A stretch of 35,140 bases of DNA from Burkholderiales bacterium (GTDB lineage Bacteria; Pseudomonadota; Gammaproteobacteria; Burkholderiales; Casimicrobiaceae), in assembly GCA_025925475.1 (NCBI GenBank), contig JAICLP010000003.1, forward strand, positions 1 through 35,140. The letters are read 5' to 3'. Position numbers and translations under genes: made by a program. Below are positions 24,405 to 31,743 of the stretch, piece by piece. Position 1 is the first letter of the stretch. Each line of letters begins with the position of its first letter. The notes beneath the pieces are model-generated. The model had not been told where the DNA came from and ran no database searches. It saw only the letters and a list, made by a program, of their open reading frames with translations.

Positions 24405-25412
24405 CTAGCTTCCCGACAGCTTGTCGATTTCGGGATCCGGGAAGAAGCAATCCTTCCACGACGTGGGCATCGTCTTGATGCGGCCCGCCTTGTGCAGGAA
24501 TTCGGCGTAGCGCAGCAGGCCGCTCGGCGCCAGCGAGAACTGGATCGCATTCTTCTCGAGCGGCGCCAGGATCTCCTCCATCGTGAAGCCCTTCGCGCGC
24601 TCCTGGAAGAGAAGGGCCGCAGCGCGCTTGTCGCGGTTGATGATGTCGTCCGCTTCCTTCAACGCGTCCACGAAAGCACGGTAGATCTTCGGGTTTTCCC
24701 GCCGGAACTTCTCGGTCGTCACGAACACGTTCTGCGTTGCGGGGGCGCCGAGGACGTCGACGGTGCTGAGCACGGTATGCACGCCCGGCTGCGCCAGTTC
24801 CTTCGTCGAATAAGGTTCCGACGCGAAATTGGCGTTGACGTCGCCGCCCGACAGCATCGTGACCAGCGCGTCGGGGCTGCTCAGGGAAACGGTGAGCCGG
24901 TCGAGCTTGTGCAGATTGTCTTCTCCGAACGCCTTCCCTGCTGCGAGCTGCAATTGGATCGCCGCGACCGAAATGCCGACGCTCGGCACTGCGATCTTGT
25001 CCTTGTCGGTGAAATCGCGAATGGAATGAACGGATGGGTTGCGCGTATTGAGGAAGAGCAGCTCGTTGTCGACGGCGGCGACGATGTGGACGTTTTCGCG
25101 GCCTCGCGTCTTGTCCCACAACATGATCGACGCGGGCGGTCCATTGAGCGTGAAGGCGACATCGCCCGAAAGCAGCGCGTCGTTCTCCGGCCCGGCGCCG
25201 GCGAACGACACCCATTCGACCTTCAGATCGAGGCCCTGCGCCTTCGCATGCTTCGCGATCAGCTGCTGCTTGTCCATGACGAACGTCGGCAGCTGCCCGA
25301 GACTGTAAGCGCGACCGACTTTGATGGTCGTCGGTTCCGCGCCTACGGCGAACGCCGCGCCCGCAGCGAACAATGCGAGCAGCGTTGCAATGGCCCATCT
25401 TGACGTCCTCAC
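24405..25412 (-). CDS. ABC substrate-binding protein, type A
   Basis: A 335-residue exported protein with signal MRTSRWAIATLLALFAAGAA. It has GRAYSLGQLPTFVMDKQQL, AGPENDALLSGDVAFTLNG, FLNTRNPSVHSIRDF and FRRENPKIYRAFVDALKEA, and ends TSWKDCFFPDPEIDKLSGS. It is a close paralogue of the SBP at 29021 and shares the SWKD.FFP tail with those at 8915 and 34891. The start is GTG 25412 with AGGAGG upstream. It follows the ApbA/PanE-like gene by 49 bases. The family includes sulfonate, nitrate and aromatic-acid binders; ligand unknown. Confidence 0.92.
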   Translation of the reverse strand: MRTSRWAIATLLALFAAGAAFAVGAEPTTIKVGRAYSLGQLPTFVMDKQQLIAKHAKAQGLDLKVEWVSFAGAGPENDALLSGDVAFTLNGPPASIMLWDKTRGRENVHIVAAVDNELLFLNTRNPSVHSIRDFTDKDKIAVPSVGISVAAIQLQLAAGKAFGEDNLHKLDRLTVSLSSPDALVTMLSGGDVNANFASEPYSTKELAQPGVHTVLSTVDVLGAPATQNVFVTTEKFRRENPKIYRAFVDALKEADDIINRDKRAAALLFQERAKGFTMEEILAPLEKNAIQFSLAPSGLLRYAEFLHKAGRIKTMPTSWKDCFFPDPEIDKLSGS

Positions 25413-25461
25413 GTTTCCTCCTTGGCAGCTGTCGTTTGAAGGTAGATCGAGCGAAAAGAGA

Positions 25462-26529
25462 TCAACCGGCAGTGCGGCCCGCCGACAGCAGCGCTTCGAC
25501 GTTGTCCATCCCGGGCTTCAATTCGTTTCGCTCCATACGGTGAACGATCTGCGTAATCGCCTCGTGCGTCGGCGCTCGATGGCCGGTTGCTGCAGCGCGA
25601 GCCGCGACATAGCCGCCGAGGTAGTCGACTTCGGTCCGGCGTCCCTTGCGCAAGTCCTGCGCGATGCCGGTGCGGCCTCCCTCGAGGCTCGTCGCCTGCC
25701 ACGTTGCCATCGCGGCTTCGAGGCGCAGAAGCGACGATCGCTCGCCACGCTCGGCCGCCACGTAGTCGTCGGGAGACGTTCCGAATATCGGCTCCAGCGC
25801 AAAGCCGAGTGCGTGGCCGAGGCCGACCGCCTCGGCCGCGAGGCGAATGACGAGCCGGCGTGCCTGCGACTGCTCGTACATCTCTTTCAGCGTCAAGCCG
25901 GAGATGGCGGCGACCGGCGACGTCATCGAATTGGCGACGAGCTTCGACCAGCGCTCGCCCCACAGATTCGTCGTGACGCGAGCGGTGTCGACGTTCTGCA
26001 ACAGCGCCGCTACGCGCTCTGCGCGGCGCGTTGGCCGTCCATGAATCTCGCCGACACGAAACGTGTCATGGAGCGTTCCACCGGGTGGATTCGTGCGGCG
26101 GATATGGCCCGGTTCCACCAGTTCGACCTGAAACCGGCTGACGACGCAACCGATCACGCGCGGCCAGCCAACGACCTGCGCGACATTCTCCTCGACCAAT
26201 CCATTTTGCATCGTCACGACGAAGCCGGACTCGGACAGGTAGGGGGCTATCAATGCGGTCGCCCAGCGCGTGTCGTAAAGCTTGACGCTGACGAAGGCCA
26301 CGTCGACCCGTCTGTGAATAAGCGTCTGGACATCGCACACGTGCAGTGCGGAGAGCGCGACGTGCCGCTCGCCGTCCATGCCATCGAGTTTCAACCCACG
26401 CGCGCGAATGGCTTCGACGTGCGCTGGCCATGCATCGACAAGCGTCACGTTCGATCCAGCCTCGGCGAGGAGCCCGCCGACGAATCCGCCGACAGCCCCA
26501 GCACCGACGATCACGACATGCGGATTCAC
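25462..26529 (-). CDS. ketopantoate reductase family (ApbA/PanE-like) oxidoreductase
   Basis: A 355-residue two-domain protein. The Rossmann start HVVIVGAGAVGGFVGGLLAE is immediately after the N-terminus, followed by VTLVDAW, SVKLYDTRWA and MQNGLVEE; the C-terminal helical domain carries WSKLVANSMTSPVAAISG with the conserved Lys and Asn region of the family. The likely start is GTG 26529; an ATG at 26546 is out of frame. The enzyme would reduce a 2-keto acid with NADPH. The cluster context argues against a pantothenate role: relatives of this length are often catabolic hydroxyacid or ketoacid reductases. It starts 13 bases after the GGT-like gene. Confidence 0.88.
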   Translation of the reverse strand: MNPHVVIVGAGAVGGFVGGLLAEAGSNVTLVDAWPAHVEAIRARGLKLDGMDGERHVALSALHVCDVQTLIHRRVDVAFVSVKLYDTRWATALIAPYLSESGFVVTMQNGLVEENVAQVVGWPRVIGCVVSRFQVELVEPGHIRRTNPPGGTLHDTFRVGEIHGRPTRRAERVAALLQNVDTARVTTNLWGERWSKLVANSMTSPVAAISGLTLKEMYEQSQARRLVIRLAAEAVGLGHALGFALEPIFGTSPDDYVAAERGERSSLLRLEAAMATWQATSLEGGRTGIAQDLRKGRRTEVDYLGGYVAARAAATGHRAPTHEAITQIVHRMERNELKPGMDNVEALLSAGRTAG

Positions 26530-26542
26530 GCCCGCGCCTGCG

Positions 26543-28195
26543 TCATGCGATTGCCAGGCCGCCGCCGCCGCGCGGGTCCGATCCTCCGTTGAATGCACCG
26601 TCGGCCCCGCGCATCGCAACGAAAACGAGCGCGAATGCGCGGTCGTAGCCTTTCGCCGAAGGACGCAGCCGCCATCCTTGCGCCTCGAGCTCGTCACGCA
26701 GGCGCCAGTACAGGCGGCTTTCCATCTCCAGCCACGGGCCTTCCGCGTGAAATCGCGCCGCATCGACGGCTTCCGTCGGTCGCATGCCGTGCTCGACGAT
26801 GTTGCAGAACGTGTTGACGATCGCGGTCGGCATGCGCGTCCCACCGAGCGCTCCAAGCGCCATCCACGGCGCCGATTCCTTGAAGACAAGAGTTGGGGCC
26901 GCACCGGTGAGGCGACTTTTGCCGGGAGCGATCGAATTGGGATGGCCGGGAAACGGATGAAACTGATACATGCAGTTGTTGTAGACGAACCCCAATCCGG
27001 GCGTCACGACGCCTGAAGCGGAGCCGAGCGTGTGCGTCAGCGATACGGCGTTGCCCTCGCCGTCCATCGTGCACACGTGCGTCGTATGGCGCGACTCGGA
27101 GTATTCGAGCGAATCGACCGAGATTGCGCTTTCCCCTTCGACGAGTGCCGCCAGGTCGCGGGCGTGTGCCTTGCCGAGCAGCCGATCGACCGGCACGTCG
27201 ACGAAGCGCGGATCGCCGAGAAAGCGTGCGCGATCGGCGAAGGTGGCCAGCATCGCGCGGCTCACCCGATGAACGTAGCGCGCCTCGTCATCTCGTCGCA
27301 GTCCGGCAATGTCGAACTGCTCGAGAATGTTGAGCAGCTCGATCACCTGGATGCCGCTCGCCGGCAGCGGCGAGCTCTCGATTCGCAGTCCTCGGTAGGA
27401 CCCGCTGACGGGGCTCGCCACATCCGGGCGATAGCCGGCGAGGTCCTCGCTCGTGAACAGGCCGTCGTTGCGCAAGAAATCGTTGGCGATCGTCTGCGCG
27501 ATGTCGCCTCGATAGAAATCGTCGGCGCCCGCCTCGGCGATTCGCGCGAGCGTGGATGCGTAGTCGGGCTGGCGCAGCATCTCGCCCGGCTTCAGCACGC
27601 TGCCGCCGGGAGCGAAGATCGCCGCACACGCCGCCGTTGCCCGGATACGCTCGAGACCCGATTTGTGACCGGGCTCGGTAAGGTCGGTCCAATGCGCGTA
27701 AACCTCGCCGGGCAATGGAATACCGTCACGCGCGAGACGGATCGCGGGCTCGAGAAGAACCTTCCACGGAAGGCGGCCAAAGGCGCGGTGGGCTGCATCG
27801 AAACCGGCGAGGACGCCGGGAACCACCGGCGAGCGATATCCGATCTGATTGACCGCCGCTTCTACTTCGTAACGCTCCGCATGCCCGTGAATCTGACCGA
27901 CGACATCGTCCGCGAACACGTCGGAGCGCGCCTTGGATCCCGCGCGGCCGTGATAGCTGACCGCGGTCGTGCGCCGATTGCGGGCGTCGTGAACGAGCAT
28001 GCAGCCGAAGCCCCCGATGCCGCCGTTGAATGGATCGACGACGCCCTGCGCAAACGCCGTGGCGATGGCGGCGTCGAGTGCATTGCCGCCATCGGCGAGG
28101 ATCGCAGCGCCGACGCTCGCCGCCGCCGGCTGCGGTGCGACGACGACGCCTTTCCGTTGCATTCCGCCAGGTTGCGGACCGCCGGCCGAGGGCAT
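26543..28195 (-). CDS. gamma-glutamyltransferase family hydrolase, apparently cytoplasmic
   Basis: A 550-residue Ntn-hydrolase precursor that cleaves itself before a threonine. The nucleophile is Thr371 in SRHTTHVCTMDGEGNAVS, followed by the family GNAVSLTHT segment; the substrate carboxylate region is near NALDAAIATAFA and NGGIGGFGCMLV. Typical GGTs carry a signal peptide; here the protein starts MPSAGGPQPGG and enters the conserved domain within about 15 residues, so it probably stays in the cytoplasm. Its start lies 3 bases after the creatininase stop. It may remove a gamma-glutamyl or similar acyl group from an imported conjugate; cephalosporin-acylase-like activity is an alternative. Confidence 0.92.
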   Translation of the reverse strand: MPSAGGPQPGGMQRKGVVVAPQPAAASVGAAILADGGNALDAAIATAFAQGVVDPFNGGIGGFGCMLVHDARNRRTTAVSYHGRAGSKARSDVFADDVVGQIHGHAERYEVEAAVNQIGYRSPVVPGVLAGFDAAHRAFGRLPWKVLLEPAIRLARDGIPLPGEVYAHWTDLTEPGHKSGLERIRATAACAAIFAPGGSVLKPGEMLRQPDYASTLARIAEAGADDFYRGDIAQTIANDFLRNDGLFTSEDLAGYRPDVASPVSGSYRGLRIESSPLPASGIQVIELLNILEQFDIAGLRRDDEARYVHRVSRAMLATFADRARFLGDPRFVDVPVDRLLGKAHARDLAALVEGESAISVDSLEYSESRHTTHVCTMDGEGNAVSLTHTLGSASGVVTPGLGFVYNNCMYQFHPFPGHPNSIAPGKSRLTGAAPTLVFKESAPWMALGALGGTRMPTAIVNTFCNIVEHGMRPTEAVDAARFHAEGPWLEMESRLYWRLRDELEAQGWRLRPSAKGYDRAFALVFVAMRGADGAFNGGSDPRGGGGLAIA

Positions 28196-28198
28196 TGC

Positions 28199-29002
28199 TT
28201 ACGCGTCGCGCGATGTGCGAGTCGGGAATGACTCGAGGAAACGCCGGACCTCGCTTGCGATTCGCTCGGAGGTTCTCGTCGCGATCTGCTCGCCAAGTTC
28301 AGGCGACGTGATAGCCGGGTCGCCGAAAAAGCCATCGGTAGGTGCCATTTCTTCGATGTTCAGGACGGCACGAAACGGAAACGAGCGCAGCAAGTCCATG
28401 CGGCCGCGATCGGGTTTCTTGCGCTTGTCCATGCGTACCGAATTGCCGGCATGCGCTTCCGCGATCGACAGCTCGACCGACCCTCCATGCCCGTCGGCAC
28501 CGTAGCTCAGGTCCTGTTGCTCGAGATGCTTCGCCGCATCGGGGCCGAGCACCTCCTTGAGCCGGCCCCGATTCGCGTCCTGGTAGCACATGTACAGCAC
28601 GTGGGTCTCCGAGTCCCACGCGGCCTCCTGCAAACCCGAAATCGCCGCGTGATCGTTGCCGCGATGGCCGCTGATCGCAAGAACCAGGCGATAGCCGTCG
28701 CGGATGAAGTTCCCGCAGATCTCCTGCAGGAAATGCGCGTAGGTGCTGGGGCGCAGCGCGATCGTGCCCTTGAAGTGCCTCTGGTCGAAGCACATGCCGA
28801 AGGGAACGGCGGGTGCGAGGATGGCATCGAGCTGCTCCGCGACCTTGCGCGCGACGATCCGCGCCGCGAAGGTGTCGGTACCCATCGGGCCATGCGGTCC
28901 ATGCTCCTCGGTCGAACCGAGGGGAAGCACGACGATTCCCGCTCCGTCCTTCAAATAATGCTCGACCTCGTCGAAGGTCATCCGGTCAAGTTCGCGTAAC
29001 AC
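28199..29002 (-). CDS. creatininase family amidohydrolase
   Basis: A 267-residue metal-dependent hydrolase of the creatininase family. Ligand motifs are clear: GSTEEHGPHGPMGTD (Glu32/33, His34, Asp43), ISGHRGNDHA (His113), and GADGHGGSVELS (His172, Glu177). The family opens cyclic amides such as creatinine or related lactam and formamide bonds. The start is GTG 29002 with AAGGAGA upstream, 18 bases after an SBP gene, which probably binds the substrate. Creatinase and sarcosine oxidase genes are missing, so creatinine itself is not proven. The 267-residue length is normal for the family. Confidence 0.9.
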   Translation of the reverse strand: MLRELDRMTFDEVEHYLKDGAGIVVLPLGSTEEHGPHGPMGTDTFAARIVARKVAEQLDAILAPAVPFGMCFDQRHFKGTIALRPSTYAHFLQEICGNFIRDGYRLVLAISGHRGNDHAAISGLQEAAWDSETHVLYMCYQDANRGRLKEVLGPDAAKHLEQQDLSYGADGHGGSVELSIAEAHAGNSVRMDKRKKPDRGRMDLLRSFPFRAVLNIEEMAPTDGFFGDPAITSPELGEQIATRTSERIASEVRRFLESFPTRTSRDA

Positions 29003-29020
29003 CGTCCAGTCTCCTTGCTC

Positions 29021-30025
29021 TCAGTTTCCGGGAAGCGTCGCGACGATCGGATCCTGGAAAAAATAATCCTTCCACGAATTCGGCATCGTCTTGATGGTTC
29101 CGATCTTGTGCAGGAATGCCGCGTACTTCATCGTCTGCAGCGGCGTCATCGAATGCTGGATCTTGTTCTCTTCCAGCACCTTGTGGATTTCGTCGAAGGA
29201 GAAGCCCTTCGCCTGCTCGACGAAAACCTGTGCGGCGGCCTTCTTGTCGCGGTTGATGATCTCGTCCGCTTCCTGTAGCGCCTCGACGAACGCGTGGTAG
29301 ACCTTCGGATTCTCGCGCCTGAATTTCTCGGTCGCCACGAACACGTTCAGCGTTCCCTGACCCCCCAGCGTCTCATCGGAGGTCAGCACCGTATGGACGC
29401 CCGGGTGGGCGAGCTCGCGCGTCGAATAAGGCTCGACGGTGAAATGGCTGTTGACCTCCGAGTTCGAAAGAAGCGCGCTCATGCCGTCGGGGTTGGACAG
29501 CGAAACGGTGAACGGATCGAGCCTGTGCAACTCGTTCTCGCCGAGCTGCTTCGCAGCGGCCATCTGCAGCTGGATCGCCGTGACCGAGACGCGCACTGCC
29601 GGCACCGCGATCTTGTCAGCCGACGTGAAGTCCCGAATCGATTTGACGTTCGGGTTTCGCGTGTTGAGGAACATGGTTTCGGCATCCAATGCCGCGACCC
29701 CGCGCACCTGTCCGTGCGTCTTGTCCCAGAGGATCAGCAAGCCCGGAACGCCGTTCGCGGTGAAGGCGACGCTTCCCGAGAGCAGTGCATCGTTCTCGGC
29801 CGCCGCACCGGCGAACTTGTGCCACTCGACGTCGAGGTCGATGCCCGCGGCCTTCGCGTGCTTTTCGACCAATCGATGCTTTTCCATCACCATGGCCGGC
29901 AGCTGCCCCAGGCTGAAAGAGCGCCCGATCTTGATCGACGTCACCTCGCCAAGCGAGGCGGAAGAAAACACCATCGCGACGGACGCAAGCAACAGCTTGC
30001 GCATGGCGGACGCGCGCGCATCCAT
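29021..30025 (-). CDS. ABC substrate-binding protein, type A, first gene of unit 3
   Basis: A 334-residue exported protein: MDARASAMRKLLLASVAMVF is a signal, cut near SLGEVTS. It shares SFSLGQLPAMVMEKHRLVEK, FLNTRNPNVKSIRDF and EPYSTREL with the SBP at 24405, and ends NSWKDYFFQDP. ATG 30025 is chosen because GGGAGGG lies 8 bases upstream; ATG 30004 is a second possibility. It lies about 60 bases below promoter P3 and its LysR box, and leads into the creatininase, GGT-like and ApbA-like genes. The ligand is unknown, but the gene order suggests it delivers the substrate of the creatininase-family enzyme. Confidence 0.93.
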   Translation of the reverse strand: MDARASAMRKLLLASVAMVFSSASLGEVTSIKIGRSFSLGQLPAMVMEKHRLVEKHAKAAGIDLDVEWHKFAGAAAENDALLSGSVAFTANGVPGLLILWDKTHGQVRGVAALDAETMFLNTRNPNVKSIRDFTSADKIAVPAVRVSVTAIQLQMAAAKQLGENELHRLDPFTVSLSNPDGMSALLSNSEVNSHFTVEPYSTRELAHPGVHTVLTSDETLGGQGTLNVFVATEKFRRENPKVYHAFVEALQEADEIINRDKKAAAQVFVEQAKGFSFDEIHKVLEENKIQHSMTPLQTMKYAAFLHKIGTIKTMPNSWKDYFFQDPIVATLPGN

Positions 30026-30093
30026 GCAGCAGACCCTCCCCCGTTGATTCAAACGGCAGCGCCGACGGACACCGCCTGCGGCTTGCATTGCGC

Positions 30094-30123
30094 ACCGTAG
30101 GACGTCTGCGGCATCGATGTCAA
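30094..30123 (-). promoter_or_regulatory. promoter P3 of unit 3
   Basis: On the minus strand TTGACA (30123-30118) is followed after 18 bases by TACGGT (30099-30094), predicting a start near 30087 and a 62-base leader to ATG 30025. The layout relative to the LysR box matches P1 and P2, with 24 rather than 22 bases between box and -35. Confidence 0.7.
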
Positions 30124-30140
30124 ATGATGGCGAAATCTCG

Positions 30141-30164
30141 TTTACCCGATGCCTTTCGCGCATC
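30141..30164 (-). promoter_or_regulatory. LysR-type operator, copy 3, overlapping the end of the MFS gene
   Basis: The minus strand reads GATGCGCGAAAGGCATC (30164-30148), then GGGTAAA. It is the most symmetrical copy: GATGC and GCATC are perfect inverted repeats 7 bases apart. The box lies in the last codons of the MFS gene, whose stop is at 30142-30144. Its centre is about 69 bp upstream of the predicted P3 start. Confidence 0.75.
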
Positions 30165-31377
30165 CTTGTGAAGATGCGCGTTCCGCCTCCTCCGGCGGGC
30201 GCACGCGGCGGAAAAGTGCGAGCAGCGTCAAGTCGTAGGCAATCTTCATCGCGCCCGCCAGCACGAGCGGCCATCCGAACGGCGACAGAGCCAGAAGATA
30301 GCCGGTCAGCAACGGACTTCCCGCCGCAGCGAGGCTGCGCGGCACCGCTGTCGCACTGGCGGCCGCCGGCCGCTCGGGCGGCGTCACGACCGCCATCACA
30401 TACGAGCTTCGCGTCGGCACGTCCATCTGCGACAGCGCACTGCGCACGAGCAGCAGCGCAACCGCGATATTCACGTCACCGGAGAACGGGATGGCCATCA
30501 GCGCGACGCTCGACGGGATGTGGGTAAAAACCATCGTGTTGACCAGGCCGAAGCGACGCGCGAGCGGTGCCGCGACCAGATACGACGCACCGGCCAGCAG
30601 GCCGGTGCCGAAGAACAGCATGCCGAGTTCCGCTGCAGTCAGCGCGAAACGCTGCACGAGCCACAAGCTCAGCATCGACTGCACGATCAGACCGCCGGCG
30701 AACGCGTCCACGCTGAACAGGGCAGCGAGGGTCAGTACGATGCGCCGCGATTCGCGCAACGGCGCATGGCGGGTGTCGCTGGCCGGGTCGTCGACGCGAG
30801 CGGGCAGGCGCCGGTACAGCAACCAGGCAGCGAAGCCCAATGCCGCGTAGAGCACGAACATGCCCTGCAGCGCGACGCGCGACTGAACATGCAGCGCATC
30901 AGCAGCCAACCGCGGAACGCCGGCCAGCAGCGCACCCACCGCGCCGCAGACGGCGCCGACCAGGCTGTAACGGGCGAACGTGCTCGTGCGGCGCTCGGCG
31001 ATCATGACATCCGAAAGCACGGCGTGCTCGAGCGGCAGAAAGACGCTCACGTCGCCGCTCGACGGATTCAGCGTCCCGACGAACGCCACGATGAGCAGCG
31101 GCCAGAAGTCGCGCACGCCACTGAACGCGATTCCGGTTGCGATCATCAGCAGCGCCGCGCCCAGCAGCGCGCGGCGGTAACCGATCCGCGTCGCATACAT
31201 GCCCACGATCAGCGAAAGCGCCGCCGAGCCGAGCAGCGTAGCCGCCGACACGACGCCCACCTGCAGCGGGGTATAGCCGAGTGCGAGCAGGTACAGCGGC
31301 AACGTCAGGCTGACGAAGCCGTCGCCGAGTGCGCGCGTGCCACGCGCGGCAAGAACCACTGAAACGATGGAGCCCAT
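30142..31377 (-). CDS. MFS family transporter
   Basis: A 411-residue membrane protein with about 12 hydrophobic helices and the loop-2 signature region SLIVGMYATRIGYRRALLGA, characteristic of the major facilitator superfamily. A midpoint polar loop (around RRLPARVDDPASDTR) divides two six-helix halves. It resembles drug- or metabolite-exporter MFS proteins; direction and cargo are not determinable. ATG 31377 is preceded by GGGAG. Its final codons contain the third LysR box, so transcription of this gene reads through the operator of unit 3. It may export a by-product or may be unrelated to the cluster. Confidence 0.88.
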   Translation of the reverse strand: MGSIVSVVLAARGTRALGDGFVSLTLPLYLLALGYTPLQVGVVSAATLLGSAALSLIVGMYATRIGYRRALLGAALLMIATGIAFSGVRDFWPLLIVAFVGTLNPSSGDVSVFLPLEHAVLSDVMIAERRTSTFARYSLVGAVCGAVGALLAGVPRLAADALHVQSRVALQGMFVLYAALGFAAWLLYRRLPARVDDPASDTRHAPLRESRRIVLTLAALFSVDAFAGGLIVQSMLSLWLVQRFALTAAELGMLFFGTGLLAGASYLVAAPLARRFGLVNTMVFTHIPSSVALMAIPFSGDVNIAVALLLVRSALSQMDVPTRSSYVMAVVTPPERPAAASATAVPRSLAAAGSPLLTGYLLALSPFGWPLVLAGAMKIAYDLTLLALFRRVRPPEEAERASSQGCAKGIG

Positions 31378-31743
31378 GCAATCTCCCGCCCGGACGCTAC
31401 GCCCGATGTCAGGAGCAGAGCTTGGACACGAGGACTGTCTTGGGAAACGGAAACGGGGAGTCTGCCCGCGCCCCCGCGAGCGAACTGTAGCGCGACAAGG
31501 CGACGGCGACAAATGCCGAGCGCGCAGCGGCCCTCCCCAGCCGCAAATGGCAGGCGCTGAAGCGCTCACGCGACGACGAGTTGACGCCTGTCATCATTTG
31601 CTGACGCCAGGCAGCACTCGACAGGAAGCGTTGTCGCAGCGACGCCCGGTAAAACCGCATCAAGCGGCATTGGTACGTCCCCTGCTTCTCGCCACGCTCA
31701 TCTGAACGACGTCGAGACGTCGTCTCGCGCGAGGAAAGCAGGC
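31378..31743. other. 366-base intergenic region between divergent MFS and PBP genes
   Basis: No recognised gene. It must hold both divergent promoters, but I see no convincing -35/-10 pair (an isolated TTGACG at 31581 lacks a -10). It contains a short CCGC-ATCAA-GCGG hairpin, and overlapping palindromes at 31706-31733 near the PBP start. An 84-codon minus-strand frame (31409-31663) lacks homology marks and is probably chance. Confidence 0.55.
31706..31733. repeat. overlapping inverted repeats just upstream of the PBP gene
   Basis: ACGACGTC-GA-GACGTCGT (31706-31723) and CGAGACG-T-CGTCTCG (31713-31727) are both perfect and share bases, so only one hairpin can form at a time. CTCGCGCGAG (31724-31733) is a third adjoining palindrome. 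They end one base before the GGAAAG ribosome site of the gene at 31744. A protein operator or a leader RNA switch are possible. Confidence 0.45.

Noticed and set aside
23266-25398. A 710-residue fusion of two SBPs
   Set aside because: The N-terminal part is out of frame with the real SBP at 24405-25412; the SBP at 24249 has its own signal peptide and AGGAGGA site.
28199-29002. A complete creatinine degradation pathway
   Set aside because: Only the creatininase family gene is present; creatinase and sarcosine oxidase are not found in the window.
31409-31663. Small 84-residue minus-strand frame in the MFS-PBP gap
   Set aside because: No ribosome site, no recognisable domain, and composition similar to chance frames.
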